Of a stretch of DNA of 64,000 nt, positions 62,353-64,000 are shown piece after piece. Under the pieces are notes generated by a model. The model was not told the origin of the DNA, did not search any database, and was given only the letters and a program-made list of their open reading frames with translations. The stretch lies in assembly GCA_029248525.1 (NCBI GenBank), contig JAQWJE010000039.1:1-64000 (forward strand), written 5' to 3'. This DNA is from Candidatus Binatia bacterium (GTDB taxonomy: Bacteria > Desulfobacterota > Binatia > UBA12015). A program made the position numbers and the translations under genes. Position 1 is the first letter of the stretch. Every line of letters begins with the position of its first letter.

Positions 62353-63921
62353 ATGCTTCGTCTGCTGAATCAGTTTCTGGCCGTGTTGGTTGCGGGGGCT
62401 ATGGCGGTGCTCGTTCTGGAAGGCTTCTTGCGGGTCCTTGGCTGGGCACCGGCGCCCCGGATGCATCGGTTCGACCCTGTTGTGGGTTGGGTCAAGGTCG
62501 CCGGTGCGGATATTCGTCGACGGACGGGGGAATTCGATGTTCGTGTTCGCACGAACGCGTTGGGGCTCCGGGGCCCGGAAACGTGGTCGTACGAACGTCG
62601 TGGCGGAGTCGCCCGCGTCTTGATGGTCGGGGATTCATTCACACTTGGCTACACGGTTCCGGAAGCGGCATCGATTCCTTTTCTGGTCGAGACGGGACTT
62701 GCCGAGAGTGGGATCGCGGCGGAGGTCCTGAATGCGGGAACCGAGGGCTGGTCGACCGATCAGGAAGTGCTTTGGTTGGCGACCGAGGGCCGTCGCTACC
62801 AACCCGACGTCGTGGTTTTGCAGGTCTACGAGAACGATATTTTCTGGAACTCGCGGACGGAATATCTGCGCTACCCGAAACCCCGGATCCCGGATCAGGG
62901 GCAGGGCCGATGGGATCCGGAAAGCGCTGCGGCAGGTGCAGCACTCATCGATCCGGGTCGGGATTCGTGGTGGTTGCGGACCACTGCAATCGGCGGCGTG
63001 ATCGCCGGCTGGCGGACGGGACCTGCGATGCCGCTTCTGGAGGATGGGAGTGGACTTCCGGCGGAGTGGGGCGCCCGCCTCGAGGGGAACGAGGTCGGGC
63101 GCGGCGAGACGCGGGCTGCGTTGCAGGCCTTCGCGGCCCTGAGCGCCGCGATGGGCGCGCAGCCGCTGGTTCTGGTGATTCCCGACAAGGCCCAGGTGGA
63201 CGCTGACTCGTTGCGTGCGGTGGAGGGCTTCATGGGGAGCGATGTTTATCGCCCGAACCGACCCTATGAATTTTTGGTGACCGCAGCCCGCTCTGCTGGC
63301 CTTTCCGTGGTTGGCGGTCTTTCGGTCCTGCGGGCGGCTCAGAGCGCCGGGCCGGTGTATTTCGCCCGTGACTGGCACACCAATGCAGCCGGTAATCAGG
63401 CGCTCGCAGGAGCGCTGGCGACTCGGCTGCTGGCACCGGAATTTCTCGGTGGCCGCGGCTCCGGGGGGGCGCCGACAGCCTCGATCCAGGACAATATTCG
63501 GGTAGCCGGCCCGGTGGGGAGCCCGCCGGGTTGGCTTTGGGCGATTCTGGTGTGGTTCGCTCTGGGAACACTTTTCCGACGACGATTTCCCGATTCGGGT
63601 CTGGGCGGGAGCTACGGCGCGGTTGCCTGTTTGCTGCTTTGCGTCGTAAGCGTTCTGGCCGGCGGGAGTTGGCTGGTGGGGCTTTTGCCGCTGCGAGTCC
63701 AATCCGTGGTGCCCCTGCTTGTTCTCACGGCGGTGCTGATTCTGGCAGGCTTCTACCTTCGTGGGCGTTTGTCGGTCATGCTCGAGCTGTTTTTAGCGTT
63801 TGTAAGGCGCGGTCATTGGTATATGCTACCGGTGCTTGTAGCGCTTTTGGCGGTGGGGGGTTTACTGGTTGTGGCGGCATCGTCACCATGGCTGGCACCG
63901 TTTATTTACACTCTTTTTTGA
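62353..63921 (+). CDS. SGNH hydrolase fused to a DUF5989-type membrane domain
   Basis: A 522-residue protein. An N-terminal membrane anchor (residues 5-28) is followed by an SGNH/GDSL domain with the catalytic Ser in GDSFTLGY (about 95), Asn in YENDIFWN and the Asp/His pair in DWHTNAAGNQ (about 340). Then come two membrane helices (about 395-450). The last 50 residues, from LELFLAFVRRGHWYMLPVL to LAPFIYTLF, look like DUF5989, normally a separate small protein. SGNH proteins of this kind act on acylated or acetylated sugars in the periplasm. The link with SxtJ suggests a role in a carbamoylation or glycan-modification locus. Confidence 0.8.
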   Translation: MLRLLNQFLAVLVAGAMAVLVLEGFLRVLGWAPAPRMHRFDPVVGWVKVAGADIRRRTGEFDVRVRTNALGLRGPETWSYERRGGVARVLMVGDSFTLGYTVPEAASIPFLVETGLAESGIAAEVLNAGTEGWSTDQEVLWLATEGRRYQPDVVVLQVYENDIFWNSRTEYLRYPKPRIPDQGQGRWDPESAAAGAALIDPGRDSWWLRTTAIGGVIAGWRTGPAMPLLEDGSGLPAEWGARLEGNEVGRGETRAALQAFAALSAAMGAQPLVLVIPDKAQVDADSLRAVEGFMGSDVYRPNRPYEFLVTAARSAGLSVVGGLSVLRAAQSAGPVYFARDWHTNAAGNQALAGALATRLLAPEFLGGRGSGGAPTASIQDNIRVAGPVGSPPGWLWAILVWFALGTLFRRRFPDSGLGGSYGAVACLLLCVVSVLAGGSWLVGLLPLRVQSVVPLLVLTAVLILAGFYLRGRLSVMLELFLAFVRRGHWYMLPVLVALLAVGGLLVVAASSPWLAPFIYTLF

Positions 63922-63984
63922 CACTCTGGCGGCCGTCCCGGCCAGCCGAGCTGTCCGTATTTTTTTGTATTGGAGGTCTTTGAA

Positions 63985-64000
63985 ATGGAAGAGAAGTTGC
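63985..64000 (+). CDS. Start of a further gene, truncated by the window end
   Basis: ATG 63985 begins MEEKL... and is preceded by TTGGAGGTCTTTGAA, a good ribosome binding site. Only five codons are present. The context would fit a second DUF5989 protein or a carbamoyltransferase, but the sequence shown cannot decide. Confidence 0.5.

Overview
The window reads as one contiguous, gene-dense chromosomal segment of a GC-rich, Gram-negative, aerobic bacterium. An outer membrane is implied by a complete tolQRAB-pal-cpoB cluster, an Mla-type lipid transporter and a DUF481 outer-membrane protein. Aerobic respiration is implied by a coxBACD cluster with a haem O synthase and Sco1. A Myxococcus-type cysteine-rich repeat in a secreted protease, the rpsB-tsf-pyrH-frr-uppS-cdsA-rseP order and several cysteine-rich secreted proteins suggest an uncultured lineage near the former Deltaproteobacteria (Myxococcota or Candidatus Binatota-like). 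That placement is inference; no rRNA is present. I see no phage, insertion sequence, CRISPR array or plasmid function.

Layout. 1-6.5 kb: secreted Cys protein, tRNA-Leu(GAG), a SurE homologue with a lipoprotein signal, a UPF0462 protein, an alpha/beta hydrolase, a di-haem peroxidase and an acyl-CoA ligase. 6.5-17.3 kb: a catabolic/accessory region with a two-part sodium:solute symporter, a GNAT / epoxide-hydrolase / fumarylacetoacetate-hydrolase-family operon, a secreted metalloprotease with a small secreted partner, two adjacent acyl-CoA dehydrogenases and a hormone-sensitive-lipase-type esterase. 17.4-20.8 kb: lower glycolysis (gap-pgk-tpiA) with secG. 21-28 kb: tol-pal, then ribF and rluD. 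28-37.5 kb: a DUF481 protein, rho, then the translation/cell-envelope run rpsB-tsf-pyrH-frr-uppS-cdsA-rseP-tsaB. 37.6-41.1 kb: a DUF465 protein, ilvN, ilvC, psd and pssA. 41.2-49.5 kb: cytochrome oxidase structural genes facing a coupled assembly operon (mini-COX2, ctaB, ABC ATPase, ABC permease, sco1), next to a cupredoxin gene. 49.9-56.3 kb: leuB, an Asd-like protein without catalytic residues, truA, a tiny CxxC protein, a cystathionine-synthase-type enzyme, thrC and an isochorismatase-fold protein without its catalytic triad. 56.4-62.1 kb: a PBP1B-type peptidoglycan synthase and mlaEFD with a TPR lipoprotein. 62.1-64 kb: the start of an SxtJ / SGNH hydrolase / DUF5989 locus that runs off the window.

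Most operons are tightly coupled, with ATGA, GTGA, TTGA or TGATG overlaps, and several genes start with GTG or TTG. The observations I find most worth following are the oxidase-assembly cassette with its stand-alone COX2 membrane hairpin, the SGNH-DUF5989 fusion beside a half-length SxtJ, two probable pseudoenzymes (Asd-like and isochorismatase-like), and the apparently exported SurE lipoprotein. None of these has been tested by database search here.
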